A stretch of DNA of 64,000 nucleotides from Pseudonocardia cypriaca. GTDB lineage: Bacteria; Actinomycetota; Actinomycetes; Mycobacteriales; Pseudonocardiaceae. This document shows, one piece after another, positions 17,075 through 26,631 of the stretch. Where the stretch lies: NCBI RefSeq assembly GCF_006717045.1, contig NZ_VFPH01000001.1:1674001-1738000 (forward strand), read 5' to 3'. Each line of letters opens with the position of its first letter. The first letter of the stretch is position 1. The notes below the pieces were generated by a model. That model did no database searches and was not told where the DNA came from. It saw nothing but the letters and a program-made list of their open reading frames with translations. Position numbers and translations under genes: made by a program.

Positions 17075-20000
17075 GTGCTCGATGGTGAGTCCCGGCTGCA
17101 GCTCCCCGACCGGCCCGCCGCGTTGGCGGACGCGGGGGTGGCCGCGTGGCGGGAGCGGGTGACGATCGACAGCTACCTGCCCGAGGCGCCCGACCGCTAC
17201 CCCGCCTACCTCGACCGCCGCGTCTACCAGGGCTCGTCGGGACGCGTGTACCCGCTGCCGTTCCACGACCGCATCAGCCCGGACAGCGCCCCGCACGAGT
17301 GGGACGCGGTCCACCTGGAGAACCGCTGGCTGCGGGTCGTGGTGCTGCCGGAGCTGGGAGGGCGCATCCACGTCGGGTACGACCGCAGCGCGGGGTACGA
17401 CTTCTTCTACCGCAACGACGTGATCAAACCGGCCCTGGTGGGGCTGGCCGGGCCGTGGATCGCAGGCGGTGTGGAGCTCAACTGGCCCCAGCACCACCGG
17501 CCGGCCACCTTCCTGCCCACCGACGTCGAGATCGAGCGGGAGCCCGACGGGGCGGTGACGGTCTGGTGCTCCGACCACGACCCGTTCGCCCGCATGAAGG
17601 GGATGCACGGGGTCCGGCTGCGGCCGGACCGGGCGACGATCGAGCTGCGGGTGCGGCTGTACAACCGGAGCGAGGTCACGCAGACGTTCCTGTGGTGGGC
17701 GAACGTCGCCGCCCGGGTGCACGACCAGTACCAGTCCTTCTTCCCGCGCGACGTGCGCGTGGTGGCCGACCACGCCAAGCGGGCGGTCACCGCGTTCCCG
17801 GCCGCCGACCGCCCGTACTACGGGATCGACTACCCGGCCCGGCGCGCGACCGGCGGGGACCGCCTCGACTGGTACCGCAACATCCCCGTCCCGACCTCGT
17901 ACATGTGCGCGGGCAGCCGGGAAGGCTTCTTCGGCGGCTACGACCACGCAGCGCGCGCCGGGTTCGTGCACGTCGCCGACCCGTGCACGGCCGTCGGCAA
18001 GAAGCAGTGGACGTGGGGCAACGCCGCGTTCGGGCACGCGTGGGACCGCAACCTCAGCGACGACGGCGCCGCCTACGTCGAGCTGATGGCCGGGGTGTTC
18101 ACCGACAACCAGCCCGACTTCTCGTTCATCGCGCCCGGCGAGACGAAGGTGTTCTCGCAGGTCTGGTACCCGATCCAGGAGATCGGTCCGGTGCACGCGG
18201 CGACGGTCGACGCGGCGGTGCGCGTCGACGTCGAACCGGACGGCGTGCGGGTCGGGCTCGCGGTGACCGCGGAGCGGCGCGGCTGCCGGATCCGCCTGGA
18301 GGACGCGGCGGGCACCGTGCTGGCCGAGACCGTCGCCGACGTCGCGCCGGGTGCGCCCCACCTGAGCCGAATCGCGTCGAGCGTGCCGGAGCGCCTCCAC
18401 CTGCGGGTGCTGCACGGGGACGACGAGCTGGTCGCGTGGGACTCGCACGTCCCGGACGCGCCCGAGGTCGTCCCCGCGACCGAGCCCCCGGCGCCGGCCG
18501 ACGTGGCGTCCGTCGAGGAGCTGGCCCTGATCGGCGCCCACCTGGAGCAGTACCGGCACGCCACGCGCTCGCCCGAGCCGTACTGGCGAGAGGCCCTGCG
18601 CCGGGATCCCGGGCACGTGGCCGCCTGCGTCGGGCTGGCCGGGCGGGCGTACCGGCGGGCCGAGTACGCCGAGGCCGAGGCCATGCTGACCGCTGCGGTC
18701 GACCGGCTGACGGGGCTCAACGCGAACCCCGCCGACACCACCGCGCTCTACCTGCTCGGGCTCGTGCTGGAGCGGCAGGGCCGGTCGGCGGAGGCGTACG
18801 CCCGGTACGCGGCCGCGTCGTGGGTGCGGGCGTGGCGCGCTCCCGCCGGCTACCGGATGGCCCGGATCGACGCCGCAGCAGGCCGGGATGCCGCCGCGCT
18901 CGACCGCCTCGCCGACGTGCGGCGCGTCGAACCCGAGCACCTCCAGGCGCGCGCGCTCACGGCGCTGCTGCTGCGCCGCACCGGCCGGCCCGAGGAGGCG
19001 GACGCGCTGGTCCGGGACACCCTCGCGCTCGACCCGCTCGACTGGTGGACCCGCGACCTCGCCGGCCTTCCGCTCACCACGGACGCCCAGACCTGCCTGG
19101 ACGTCGCACTCGAGTACGCCGGCGTCGGCGAGACCGAGGCGGCGCTGCGCGTGCTCGACGTCGCCGAGGAGCGCGAGGCCCACCGCCCGCTCGGGCAGAC
19201 CGCGGCCGGCCCGCTGATCGAGTACCACCGCGTCGCCCTCGGCGGCGGGGCGGCCCGCACCGCGGACGCGACCTGGTGTTTCCCGTCCCGCCTCGACGAC
19301 GTCGCGGTGCTGGAGCACGCGGACCCGAGCGACGCGCGGGCACTGGCCCTCCTCGGGCACTGGCGCTACGCGGTGGGCCGGGCCGACGACGCCATCGCGG
19401 CCTGGCGGGCGAGCGCCGAGCTCGGCCCGTCCGACCCCGTCGTGTGGCGCAACCTCGGCCTCGCCGCCTGGAACCACCTCGGCGACGCAGGCGAGGCCCG
19501 TGCGGCTTACGACCGCGCGCTCGCCGTCGCCGGAGCCGACGCCCGGCTCGTCTTCGAGAGCGACCAGCTCGACGCCCGTCGCGGCGTGCCGCCGCAGCAG
19601 CGGCTCGACCGGCTGCTGGACGTGCGCGGGCTCGTCGAGACCCGCGACGACGCCACCGTCGCCCTGGCCCACCTGCTGCTCACGGCGGGCCGGCTCGAAG
19701 AGGCGCGGGCGTTGCTGCTCGGCCGCGCGTTCCAGCCGTGGGAGGGCGGCGAGGGCGAGGTGCTGCGGGCCTGGGACCGGCTGTGCCGGCTGGTGGCGGC
19801 GCGCCCCGGCGGAAGCGCTATGGCGGCGATCGACGCGGCGCTCGACCCGCCCGCGTCCCTCGGCGAGGCCCGCCACCCCCTCGCCAGCACGGCGACCCTG
19901 CAGCTGCTGCGCGGCGACGCGCTCGCCGCGGCGGGTGACGAGGACGCGGCGCGTGCTGCCTGGGAGCTCGCCGTCCGGGACGGAGACTTCCTCGCGATGT

Positions 20001-20362
20001 CCGCCGACCCGCACTCCGAGGCCACCTACTCCTCGGTGCTCGCCCTGCGCAGGCTGGGCCGCGGCGCCGAGGCGCGCGATCGCACGGAGTCGCTGCGCGC
20101 GTGGGTCGACGCGCTGGAAGCCGCCCCTGCGACCGTCGACTACTTCGCGACGTCGCTGCCGTCCATGCTGCTCTTCGCCGAGGATCCGGCGGTCGCGAAG
20201 CGCCGCCGGGTCGCCTTCCTGCGGGCGCAGCTGGACGTGCTCGACGGCGCCCCCGAGCGAGCCCGCGAGCGCCTCGACGCGCTGCTGACCGACGACCCGC
20301 ACCACATCGACGCGCTGGAGCTGCTCAGCGCCCTGCACCCCGTTCTCGAGGAGGCACGATGA
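17075..20362 (+). CDS. DUF5107 protein with C-terminal tetratricopeptide repeats
   Basis: 1095 residues from a GTG. An N-terminal DUF5107 region (about 50-370; LENRWLRVVVLPELGGRIH, then FFYRNDVIKPALVG and WWANVAARVHDQYQSFFP) resembles galactose-mutarotase-like beta-sandwich folds. The rest (about 480-1095) is Ala/Leu/Arg-rich helical repeats of TPR type (CVGLAGRAYRRAEYAEAEAM, YLLGLVLERQGRSAEAYARY). No signal peptide, so cytoplasmic. First gene of the carbohydrate operon; stop overlaps the next start by 4 bp. It may handle or sense a glycoside; function unproven. Confidence 0.85.
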   Translation: MLDGESRLQLPDRPAALADAGVAAWRERVTIDSYLPEAPDRYPAYLDRRVYQGSSGRVYPLPFHDRISPDSAPHEWDAVHLENRWLRVVVLPELGGRIHVGYDRSAGYDFFYRNDVIKPALVGLAGPWIAGGVELNWPQHHRPATFLPTDVEIEREPDGAVTVWCSDHDPFARMKGMHGVRLRPDRATIELRVRLYNRSEVTQTFLWWANVAARVHDQYQSFFPRDVRVVADHAKRAVTAFPAADRPYYGIDYPARRATGGDRLDWYRNIPVPTSYMCAGSREGFFGGYDHAARAGFVHVADPCTAVGKKQWTWGNAAFGHAWDRNLSDDGAAYVELMAGVFTDNQPDFSFIAPGETKVFSQVWYPIQEIGPVHAATVDAAVRVDVEPDGVRVGLAVTAERRGCRIRLEDAAGTVLAETVADVAPGAPHLSRIASSVPERLHLRVLHGDDELVAWDSHVPDAPEVVPATEPPAPADVASVEELALIGAHLEQYRHATRSPEPYWREALRRDPGHVAACVGLAGRAYRRAEYAEAEAMLTAAVDRLTGLNANPADTTALYLLGLVLERQGRSAEAYARYAAASWVRAWRAPAGYRMARIDAAAGRDAAALDRLADVRRVEPEHLQARALTALLLRRTGRPEEADALVRDTLALDPLDWWTRDLAGLPLTTDAQTCLDVALEYAGVGETEAALRVLDVAEEREAHRPLGQTAAGPLIEYHRVALGGGAARTADATWCFPSRLDDVAVLEHADPSDARALALLGHWRYAVGRADDAIAAWRASAELGPSDPVVWRNLGLAAWNHLGDAGEARAAYDRALAVAGADARLVFESDQLDARRGVPPQQRLDRLLDVRGLVETRDDATVALAHLLLTAGRLEEARALLLGRAFQPWEGGEGEVLRAWDRLCRLVAARPGGSAMAAIDAALDPPASLGEARHPLASTATLQLLRGDALAAAGDEDAARAAWELAVRDGDFLAMSADPHSEATYSSVLALRRLGRGAEARDRTESLRAWVDALEAAPATVDYFATSLPSMLLFAEDPAVAKRRRVAFLRAQLDVLDGAPERARERLDALLTDDPHHIDALELLSALHPVLEEAR

Positions 20363-21609
20363 CGCCCGAGCGCCTGACGATCACACTCTGGGACTTCTCC
20401 TGGTACGTCCGAACCGGGCCGGGGGAGCCGTTCGAGGACCTCGACGCGGCCTTCGCCCAGGCCGTCGAGCGCGGCTACAACACCGTGCGGATCTGCGCGA
20501 TGCCCTTCCTGCTGTTCGGGTCCGGCCTGGACACGTCCGCACTGCGGCTGGAGCGCCTCGGCGGGGAGTACGGACAGGGCTTGCGTTGGTACGACGTGAA
20601 GGCCCCGACCACGATCGACGCCCGCGAGCACCTGCTCGAGCTGTTCCGGGCCGCGCGCCGGCACGACTGCTACGTGATCATCTCGTCCTGGGAGTACCAG
20701 CAGAGCTCCGCGTTCGCCGCCGATCCGGCCTGGTGGGACGCGCTGCGCGCGGTGCCGCCTGCCGAGCGGCCCGAGCGCCTCGCGGCCGCGCACGCCGACC
20801 TGATCGACCTGCTCGTCGCCGAGGGCCTGGACGACCGCGTCGCGTTCACCGAGATCCACAACGAGGTGCAGATCGGGCACCTCACCGAGGGGATGGAGCG
20901 CGCGCAGGCGGTCGTCGAGCTGCGGCCGTCGCTGGAGAAGGCGGTCGACGCGTTCAAGGCGCGCCACCCGGACCGGCCGTGCACCGTCAACTACGGCGGG
21001 GTGCCGCACGCGAGCATGCGCGGCATCCCCGAGAACATCGACGTGCTCGTCGTGCACCCCTACGTCTACGGCGTGCTGGGCGCGCTGATCGACGAGTTCG
21101 GCCTGCGCGGCCCGGTCGAGGACTTCGCGCAGGAGGCCGCGAACGCGCAGCTGCTGCGCCCCGGCGCCCCGCCGGTGGCGGAGTGGACGGTGCCCGCCGA
21201 GCACCGCTGGCGGCTCGACGCGATGATCATCAAGGCGTGCGAGGTCTACGTCCACGACTGGACCGACGCGGCTGCCTTCGACCGGTGGCTCTACGACCAC
21301 TACGGCGAGCACCGCGTCGCGATGGACGAGAAGCTGCGCCTCTGGCTCGACGTCGCCGCCGACTGGGCCGCCGCGCACGGCGTGCCGCTCGTCCTCGGCG
21401 AGGGCTGGGTCGGCTACACGCCGCTGCACGGCACCTTCGAGGAGGGCCCGGTCGGGGCCCAGATCTGCCGCGACGCCGTGCGCTACGCCCGCGATCGCGG
21501 GGCATGGGGCACGGTCGTCTGCTCCAACGCGGCGCCGCAGCACCCCATGTGGGCGGACGTCGAACTGCAGCAGGAGTGCAACTCCATCTTCACCGGAACA
21601 CGGAGGTAG
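20359..21609 (+). CDS. GH5-like (cellulase-fold) glycoside hydrolase
   Basis: 416 residues, no signal peptide, so intracellular. It reads as a TIM-barrel GH-A clan enzyme: an early strand with GYNTVRICAMPF, a general acid Glu in AFTEIHNEVQIGH (the Asn-Glu pair) and a likely nucleophile Glu in LVLGEGWVGYT near the C-terminus. A strong GAGGAGG precedes the ATG, which overlaps the previous stop. It probably cleaves an oligosaccharide after import by the adjacent ABC transporter. Family placement is by motif only. Confidence 0.75.
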   Translation: MTPERLTITLWDFSWYVRTGPGEPFEDLDAAFAQAVERGYNTVRICAMPFLLFGSGLDTSALRLERLGGEYGQGLRWYDVKAPTTIDAREHLLELFRAARRHDCYVIISSWEYQQSSAFAADPAWWDALRAVPPAERPERLAAAHADLIDLLVAEGLDDRVAFTEIHNEVQIGHLTEGMERAQAVVELRPSLEKAVDAFKARHPDRPCTVNYGGVPHASMRGIPENIDVLVVHPYVYGVLGALIDEFGLRGPVEDFAQEAANAQLLRPGAPPVAEWTVPAEHRWRLDAMIIKACEVYVHDWTDAAAFDRWLYDHYGEHRVAMDEKLRLWLDVAADWAAAHGVPLVLGEGWVGYTPLHGTFEEGPVGAQICRDAVRYARDRGAWGTVVCSNAAPQHPMWADVELQQECNSIFTGTRR

Positions 21610-21612
21610 GTC

Positions 21613-22905
21613 ATGACAGCAATGGAGCTGTCCCGTCGTCGCTTCATGCTCGGGGCCGCGAGCCTGGGCAGCATCCCCCTGCTCGCGTCCTGCGTCGGCA
21701 CGGGCGGCGGCGAGGCGGGCGGCGGGCAGGCGTCGGCCACGATCACCCTGCAGTCCTCGATCCAGGACACCGCACCGAAGGCCGCGCTCGAGGAGATCGT
21801 GGCCGCGTACCGGGGCGCAGGCGCCCCGGTCACGCTCAACGCGGTGGCCACCGAGCAGTTCCGGGCGCAGCTGTCGACCTACCTGTCGTCGGCGACCCCG
21901 CCGGACGTGCTCACCTGGTACGCCGGGTCGGTCGCGAACTCCTACGCGGCCGAGGGCCTGCTGATGGACGTGTCCGACCTGTGGACCGGTGACGGCGCGT
22001 GCGCCCGCTTCTCGGAGGCGCTGAAATCGCTCTCGACGTCGGCGGACGGGAAGGCGATCTTCGTTCCGACCAGCTACTACTGGTGGTCGGTCTTCTACAA
22101 GAAGTCGGCCTTCGCGTCATGGGGCGTGGAGCCGCCGACGACGTGGGACGGGTTCATCGCGCTCTGCGACCAGCTGAAGGCCCGCGGAATCCACCCGCTC
22201 ACCAACGGGATCGGCAGCACGGCGTGGATGGCGTCGGGCTGGTTCGACTACCTGAACCTGCGGATCAACGGCGCCGACTACCACCGCGCGCTGCTGGCCG
22301 GGCAGCGGTCGTTCACCGACCCGGAGGTGGTGGCGGTGCTGCAGGAGTACGCGCGGCTGATCCCGTACTTCCACCCCAACCAGACCTCGTGGGACTCGCA
22401 GCAGGCGGTGACGCCGATGGTCAACAACGAGGCGGCGATGTACCTGGTCGGTGCGTTCGTCACGCAGTACTTCCCGGAGGACCAGCGCGACGACCTGGAC
22501 TTCTTCTCGGTGCCGCCGATCAACCCCGCCGTTCCGACCGCCGAGGAGGCGCCCACCGACGGGTTCTTCGCGTCGGCGCGCAGCGACAACCCGGAGGGTG
22601 CGAAGGCGCTGCTGTCCTACCTCGCCTCGCCCCAGGCGCAGCAGGACTACATCACGAAGGCCGGCTCGTCCAACCTGCCAACCTCGCCCGACGTCGACAC
22701 GTCCGGCTTCAGCCCGCTGGTGCAGAAGGGCATCCAGCTGCTCAACTCCACCCAGGAGATCACGCAGTTCTTCAACCGCGACTCCAGCGATGCGCTGCAG
22801 ACCACGGCGGACGCCGCGCTCACACGGTTCATCGCGGACCCGACGGACATCCCGGCGCACCTGCGCGACTGGCAGGCGGCCGCCCAGCAGGTCTTCTCGT
22901 CATGA
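21613..22905 (+). CDS. ABC sugar transporter, substrate-binding lipoprotein
   Basis: 430 residues. The N-terminus combines a twin-arginine motif (SRRRFML) and a lipobox (LLASC, Cys27), so it is a Tat-exported, lipid-anchored binding protein. The body is a family 1 extracellular solute-binding fold (PDVLTWYAGSVANSYAAEG, YYWWSVFYKKSAF, NNEAAMYLVGAFVTQYFP). The start follows GGAGGT. It feeds the two permeases just downstream, the first overlapping its stop by 4 bp. Neighbouring alpha-galactosidase suggests a galactoside ligand. Confidence 0.93.
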   Translation: MTAMELSRRRFMLGAASLGSIPLLASCVGTGGGEAGGGQASATITLQSSIQDTAPKAALEEIVAAYRGAGAPVTLNAVATEQFRAQLSTYLSSATPPDVLTWYAGSVANSYAAEGLLMDVSDLWTGDGACARFSEALKSLSTSADGKAIFVPTSYYWWSVFYKKSAFASWGVEPPTTWDGFIALCDQLKARGIHPLTNGIGSTAWMASGWFDYLNLRINGADYHRALLAGQRSFTDPEVVAVLQEYARLIPYFHPNQTSWDSQQAVTPMVNNEAAMYLVGAFVTQYFPEDQRDDLDFFSVPPINPAVPTAEEAPTDGFFASARSDNPEGAKALLSYLASPQAQQDYITKAGSSNLPTSPDVDTSGFSPLVQKGIQLLNSTQEITQFFNRDSSDALQTTADAALTRFIADPTDIPAHLRDWQAAAQQVFSS

Positions 22906-23828
22906 CCGCCGTGCAGGACGCCCCCGTACGGACGGACGCTCCGCCGCGGCAGCGACGGCGGCGGCGGCGCGTGCCGCCGCTGGTGTGGGCGTTCCTGCTG
23001 CTGCCGCTCGCCGTCGAGCTGTTCTGGGTCTTCTGGCCCGCGATGAACAGCTTCTCGTTGTCGTTCACGTCGTGGAACGGCGTCGGGGCGGCGCGACCCG
23101 TCGGGTTCGAGAACTACGAGCGGCTGTTCGCCGACCCGATCTTCGTCACCGCCCTGCGCAACAACGTGATCTGGGCGATCGGGTTCGGCGGGCTGTCGGT
23201 CGCGGGCGGGCTCGCGCTCGCCGTGGCGCTCAACCGGCCCGGGCCGGGCGTGGGTATCTACCGCAGCGCGATCTACCTGCCGATGGTCATCTCGCTGGCC
23301 GTGACCGGCCTCTTGTGGCGCGTCATGTACCAGCCCGGCGGGCCGATCGACGCCGGCCTGGGCGCGATCGGGCTCGGCGAGCTGCAGCAGCAGTGGCTCG
23401 CCAACCCCGACACCGCGCTCTACGCCGTGCTCATCGCGGCCGTGTGGCGGCAGGTCGGCTACATCATGGTGCTCTACCTCGCCGGGCTGAAGGGCTGCGA
23501 CCCGACCCTGGAGGAGGCCGCCGCCGTGGACGGCGCCAACGCGTGGCAGCGGTTCTGGAAGGTCGTCATGCCGCAGCTGCGCGGCGTCAACACGGTGGTC
23601 TTCGCCGTCACGGTGATCGACTCGCTGCGCACGTTCGACATCGTGTGGGCGATGACCCGCGGCGGGCCCTACAACACCACGCAGCTGCTCTCGACGTACA
23701 TGTTCCAGCAGGGGTTCACGCTGGTGAACCTCGGCTACGGCTCCGCGATCGCCGTGGTGATCTTCGTGCTGGCGATCGCGTTCATCATCACCTACCTGGT
23801 GCGCCAGGCCCGGGCGGAGGACGTCTGA
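22902..23828 (+). CDS. ABC sugar transporter permease 1 (MalF-like)
   Basis: 308 residues with six membrane helices after an Arg-rich N-terminal tail. The binding-protein-dependent permease EAA loop, which contacts the ATPase, reads EEAAAVDGANAWQRFWKVVM. The ATG overlaps the binding-protein stop, and the stop shares a base with the next start, so the subunits are co-translated. No ATP-binding subunit gene is present in the operon. Confidence 0.94.
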   Translation: MTAVQDAPVRTDAPPRQRRRRRRVPPLVWAFLLLPLAVELFWVFWPAMNSFSLSFTSWNGVGAARPVGFENYERLFADPIFVTALRNNVIWAIGFGGLSVAGGLALAVALNRPGPGVGIYRSAIYLPMVISLAVTGLLWRVMYQPGGPIDAGLGAIGLGELQQQWLANPDTALYAVLIAAVWRQVGYIMVLYLAGLKGCDPTLEEAAAVDGANAWQRFWKVVMPQLRGVNTVVFAVTVIDSLRTFDIVWAMTRGGPYNTTQLLSTYMFQQGFTLVNLGYGSAIAVVIFVLAIAFIITYLVRQARAEDV

Positions 23829-24649
23829 TGCGGACCACCCGCTCACCCTGGTTCCACGCCGTGATGATCCCGTTCACGCTGCTGTGGCTCGCGCCGATCG
23901 TGTTCGTCCTGTTCGTGGCGCTGCGGACCTTCGACGACATCGCCACCCGCGGCCTCGGCGCCCTGCCCGCGGCCCTGACGCTCGACGGCTTCGCCACGGC
24001 GCTCGCCGGCGGCCAGGTGGCCACCGCGCTCGCCAACAGCGCGGTGGTGACCGTGTGCACGGTGGTGGCGTCGCTCGCGCTGGCCGCCATCGCCGCGTAC
24101 GCGCTGTCGCGCCACCGCATCCCGGCGCGCCGCACGATCCTGCTCGTGATGCTGGCCGGCAACCTGCTCCCGCCGCAGATCCTGCTCATCCCGGTGTCCC
24201 GGATCGCCCAGGGCCTGGGGATCTACGACACCCTGTTCGCGCTGGTCGTCGTGCAGGTCGGGTTCGGGCTCGGGTTCTACACGTTCGTGCTGCACGGGTT
24301 CATGCGCGCGCTGCCGGCGGAGGTGTTCGAGGCAGCGCTGCTCGACGGGTCCGGCCCGGGCCGGACGTTCTGGAGCATCGTGCTGCCGCTCTGCCGGCCC
24401 GCGCTGGCCGCTCTCGCGGCACTGGCCACGACCTGGATCTACAACGACCTGATCTGGGCGATGACCGTGCTCCAGACCGACACCAAGTTCCCGATCACCG
24501 CGGCCCTGCTCAACCTGCAGGGCGGCTACTCGAGCTCGTGGAACGTGATCGCGGCGGGCTCGCTGGTGGCGGCGGTGCCGACGGCGATCGTGTTCTTCGT
24601 GTTCCAGCGGCACTTCGTGTCCGGGCTGCTGGTGGGCTCCGGCAAGTGA
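23828..24649 (+). CDS. ABC sugar transporter permease 2 (MalG-like)
   Basis: 273 residues, six helices, with the second EAA loop (EVFEAALLDGSGPGRTFWSI) and the usual C-terminal VSGLLVGSGK of CUT1 permeases. It starts on the last base of the previous stop (TGATG) and its stop overlaps the alpha-galactosidase start by 4 bp. It pairs with permease 1 and would need a shared ATPase such as an MsiK/UgpC-type protein encoded elsewhere. Confidence 0.94.
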   Translation: MRTTRSPWFHAVMIPFTLLWLAPIVFVLFVALRTFDDIATRGLGALPAALTLDGFATALAGGQVATALANSAVVTVCTVVASLALAAIAAYALSRHRIPARRTILLVMLAGNLLPPQILLIPVSRIAQGLGIYDTLFALVVVQVGFGLGFYTFVLHGFMRALPAEVFEAALLDGSGPGRTFWSIVLPLCRPALAALAALATTWIYNDLIWAMTVLQTDTKFPITAALLNLQGGYSSSWNVIAAGSLVAAVPTAIVFFVFQRHFVSGLLVGSGK

Positions 24650-26631
24650 GCGAGTGGGAACTGCGGACCGCCCGGTCGGCGTACGTCGTGCGCGAGACGC
24701 ATGGCGGGCTGGAGCTCGTCCGGTGGGGCGGCCCGGTGCGGGTCGTCCCGCCGCGTGGCACGTTCGAGACGCCCGCCGACATCGCCCCGCTGGAGTTCGC
24801 CGCGGGCGGCACCCGGCACTCGCAGGGCAGCGAGCTACTGGTGCCGGGCGGCGGGTCGCTGCGGCTCGTGCCCGGCTCGGTCGCGGGCACCGAGGAGCGG
24901 CTGCAGGCGCTGCTGCGGGACGACGACCTCGGGCTGGAGGTGGAGCTGCACTGGCGCACCTCCCGCCGGCACGACGTCGTCGAGCGGTGGGCGGTGCTGC
25001 GCGCATCCCGCGAGCTCACGCTGACGCGGGCGTTCGGGGCGGGCTGGAACGTGCCGGTCGGGCCCGGCGCCCGGGTGGGCACGCTGGCCGGGGCGTGGTC
25101 GCGCGAGTTCACGCCGAACGAGGTGGACCTGCCGGCGGGGGAACTGTCGCTCGGCAGCCGGCAGGGGATCACCTCGCACACCTACGCGCCGGTGGTGACC
25201 CTGCGCTCCCGCGACTCCGACGACGCCTACGGGATCGCGCTCGCGTGGAGCGGGTCGTGGCGGCTCACGGTCGATGCGGTGCCGTTCCGCGAGGTCGTGC
25301 GCGTGAGCGGCGGGATCGACGACGAGGGGCTGCTCACGCTCGGGCCGGGGGAGGAGTTCGAGACCCCGCACCTGCTCGGCGTCCGGAGCGAGGAGGGGCC
25401 GGCCGGCGTCGCGCGGGGTTGGCACGCCTACCAGCGCGAGCTCGCCCGCGGCCCCGAGCACCGGCCGATCGTCTACAACTCCTGGTACGCCACGCGGTTC
25501 GACGTGCGGGTCGACCACCAGCTCGCGCTCGCCGACGCCGCCGCGGACCTGGGCGTCGAGGTGTTCGTCGTGGACGACGGGTGGTTCCGCGGGCGCACGA
25601 GCGACCGCGCCGGGCTCGGGGACTGGTTCGTCGACGGTGCGAAGTTCCCCGACGGCCTCGAACCGCTGGTCGAGGGCGTGCTCGAGCGCGGGATGCGGTT
25701 CGGGCTGTGGGTCGAGCCGGAGGCCGTGAACCCGGACAGCGACCTCTACCGCGCCCACCCGGACTGGGTGCACCAGCCGCTCCTGACGCTGCGCAACCAG
25801 TACGTGCTCGACCTCGGCAGGCCGGAGGTGGAGGCGTGGGCCGCCGCGATGCTGCGCAGGCTGCTGACCGAGTACCCGATCGGCTACCTCAAGTGGGACA
25901 TGAACCGCGCGATCCCGCTCGGCGGGTCGATCCGGCACACGCAGGCCTACCACCGGCTGATGCGGATGCTGCGCGAGGAGTTCCCGCAGGTCACGGTCGA
26001 GGCGTGCGCGGGCGGCGGCGGGCGGGTCGACAACGCCGTGCTCGCCGTGTCCGACGTCGTGTGGCCGAGCGACGAGACCGGCCCGCGCGACCGGCTCGCG
26101 ATCCAGCACGGGTTCCTGTCCGCCTACCCGCCGCACGTCATGAGCTCGTGGGTGACCGACGAGCCGGATCAGCTGGACACGGCCCCGGCGAGCCCGGAGT
26201 TCCGGTTCGTCGTCGCGATGGCGGGGGTGCTCGGGATCGGCGCCGACCTGCTCGCCTGGTCCCCGGACGTCCGGGCCCGGGCCCGTGAGCTGGTGGCGCT
26301 GTACCGGGAGATCCGGCCGGTCGTGCACGCGGGCGAGGTGACCTGGCACGGCGCCCCGGCCGACCCCGCCTGCGCCGTGCAGTACGCGACGGAGGACCGC
26401 ATCGTGCTGCTGGCCTGGGCCCGCCCCGGCGCGGCCCCGCTCCGCGTGCCCCTGGCGCCTGGCCCGCGAGTCGGGCATCCGGGCACGGCGGGTCCGGCGC
26501 TCCAGCACGGCGACGGCCGCCGGTTCCGGGTGCTGGGCAGCGGTGAGCTCGTCGGAGGGGAGGTCGTGGTGCCGTTCCGGCTCGCCCCGGACTGCGACGT
26601 GGTGATCCTCGACCGGGTCCCGGATGCCTGA
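24646..26631 (+). CDS. GH36 alpha-galactosidase
   Basis: 661 residues from a GTG overlapping the permease stop. An N-terminal beta-supersandwich (about 1-260) precedes the TIM barrel. The likely nucleophile is Asp418 in YLKWDMNR and the acid/base Asp476 in WPSDETGPRD, spaced as in shorter GH36 enzymes; VFVVDDGWFRGR and LWVEPEAVNPDSDL are further family motifs. No signal peptide, so it hydrolyses terminal alpha-galactose from imported oligosaccharides in the cytoplasm. Overlaps the next gene by 8 bp. Confidence 0.93.
   Translation: MSEWELRTARSAYVVRETHGGLELVRWGGPVRVVPPRGTFETPADIAPLEFAAGGTRHSQGSELLVPGGGSLRLVPGSVAGTEERLQALLRDDDLGLEVELHWRTSRRHDVVERWAVLRASRELTLTRAFGAGWNVPVGPGARVGTLAGAWSREFTPNEVDLPAGELSLGSRQGITSHTYAPVVTLRSRDSDDAYGIALAWSGSWRLTVDAVPFREVVRVSGGIDDEGLLTLGPGEEFETPHLLGVRSEEGPAGVARGWHAYQRELARGPEHRPIVYNSWYATRFDVRVDHQLALADAAADLGVEVFVVDDGWFRGRTSDRAGLGDWFVDGAKFPDGLEPLVEGVLERGMRFGLWVEPEAVNPDSDLYRAHPDWVHQPLLTLRNQYVLDLGRPEVEAWAAAMLRRLLTEYPIGYLKWDMNRAIPLGGSIRHTQAYHRLMRMLREEFPQVTVEACAGGGGRVDNAVLAVSDVVWPSDETGPRDRLAIQHGFLSAYPPHVMSSWVTDEPDQLDTAPASPEFRFVVAMAGVLGIGADLLAWSPDVRARARELVALYREIRPVVHAGEVTWHGAPADPACAVQYATEDRIVLLAWARPGAAPLRVPLAPGPRVGHPGTAGPALQHGDGRRFRVLGSGELVGGEVVVPFRLAPDCDVVILDRVPDA

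Noticed and set aside
16994..20338. 1114-codon minus-strand open frame opposite the DUF5107-TPR gene
   Set aside because: Composition is R/G/V-rich without domains; the plus strand shows recognisable DUF5107 and TPR patterns and operon overlaps.
20300..21000. Extra sugar ABC ATPase within the carbohydrate operon
   Set aside because: No Walker A/B or LSGGQ in any frame of the operon; an ATPase is absent rather than missed.
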